Source: Bacteroidota bacterium (GTDB lineage Bacteria > Bacteroidota > Bacteroidia > Chitinophagales > Chitinophagaceae). From it: a DNA stretch of 64,000 nucleotides. Of the stretch, positions 63,725 through 64,000 are shown piece by piece. Position numbers and translations under genes: made by a program. The stretch spans positions 372,001 through 436,000 of the forward strand of contig JAEYWX010000001.1 of the NCBI GenBank assembly GCA_023428755.1, read 5' to 3'. Each line of letters begins with the position of its first letter. The first letter of the stretch is position 1. The notes under the pieces were generated by a model. It was not told where the DNA came from. It did no database searches and saw only the letters and a program-made list of their open reading frames with translations.

Positions 63725-64000
63725 TCAACTTACTTTGGAACGGGAGCGCCATTCAACAAACAAGAGCAGCAGTACAGAAAAAAGAAATGAAACAACAGCA
63801 GCTACAATTACTCCTGCCATAATTCGTGGCTTATCTTTTTTTAAGGCCGGCAATGCTTCTTCGATCACAAAGAGTGAACTTACATTATTGATACTGGTGT
63901 TGAATTGCTGTATCAGTTTTTCCGTTTCATTTAGACGACTGATCACATCGTTTTTTCGTGCAACAAGTAATGCATCAGATCCTGCTGCTAACTTTTGTTC
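63725..64000 (-). CDS. Wzz/chain-length determinant protein, 5' end outside the window
   Basis: The C-terminal 91 residues of a protein that continues beyond the window. The frame stays open to base 64000. A predicted coiled coil (VISRLNETEKLIQQFNTS) leads into VIEEALPALKKDKPRI, then a transmembrane segment (IMAGVIVAAVVSFLFSVLLL) and a short basic tail. This is the usual end of Wzz/GNVR-type proteins, which set polysaccharide chain length. It comes just before the O-antigen ligase gene. Confidence 0.75.
   Translation of the reverse strand, partial: EQKLAAGSDALLVARKNDVISRLNETEKLIQQFNTSINNVSSLFVIEEALPALKKDKPRIMAGVIVAAVVSFLFSVLLLLFVEWRSRSKVS

Overview
The window reads as chromosomal DNA of a Bacteroidota bacterium, most likely family Chitinophagaceae (family level is inference). 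Reasons: a SusC/SusD pair, several Bacteroidota-type families (DUF2911, TIGR02757, FG-GAP/UnbV lipoproteins, TlpA with an N-terminal DUF4369-like domain), many lipoproteins with short S-C lipoboxes, promoters of the TTTG/TAnnTTTG type and few Shine-Dalgarno sequences. No rRNA, tRNA, CRISPR array, insertion sequence or prophage is visible.

Region 1 (1-28.7 kb) is mostly housekeeping: the end of a DNA helicase, rpoN, an L,D-transpeptidase, a cysteine desulfurase, a minus-strand run polA - amidohydrolase - DsbA-like - pfkB-like, an orphan ParA, a nucleotidyltransferase/partner pair that looks like a toxin-antitoxin module, uvrB, a TlpA protein, an ACP phosphodiesterase, a CoA-transferase/hydrolase, asnB, a cystathionine gamma-synthase-type enzyme and an operon ending in a Tat-exported oxidoreductase. 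Palindromic repeats flank the cystathionine gamma-synthase gene.

Region 2 (28.7-39.4 kb) is a sugar block. The plus-strand genes MFS permease - lipoprotein GH13 alpha-glucosidase - fructokinase - GH13_4 amylosucrase/sucrose hydrolase fit sucrose use. They converge on a minus-strand LacI regulator - MFS permease - GH37 trehalase set that fits trehalose uptake and hydrolysis.

Region 3 (39.5-46.5 kb) holds a four-gene unit of two vanadium-haloperoxidase/PAP2 lipoproteins around two outer-membrane beta-barrel proteins. Next to it are a HAD phosphatase/phosphomutase and a RelE-like toxin-antitoxin pair.

Region 4 (46.5-62.3 kb) is a polysaccharide-utilisation-type locus: a secreted GH65 enzyme of the hydrolase type, two tandem 1.1-kDa-residue-scale (about 1100 aa) FG-GAP/UnbV lipoproteins, SusD, SusC and a divergent LacI regulator. 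A LacI-type palindrome lies between lacI and susC, and a second copy (14 of 16 bases) lies about 12.6 kb away in front of the GH65 gene. This ties the two ends into one probable regulon. The natural working model is import of an alpha-glucoside through SusCD, cleavage by the periplasmic GH65, and control by the LacI protein. The window ends in an O-antigen ligase-like protein and a Wzz-type chain-length protein.
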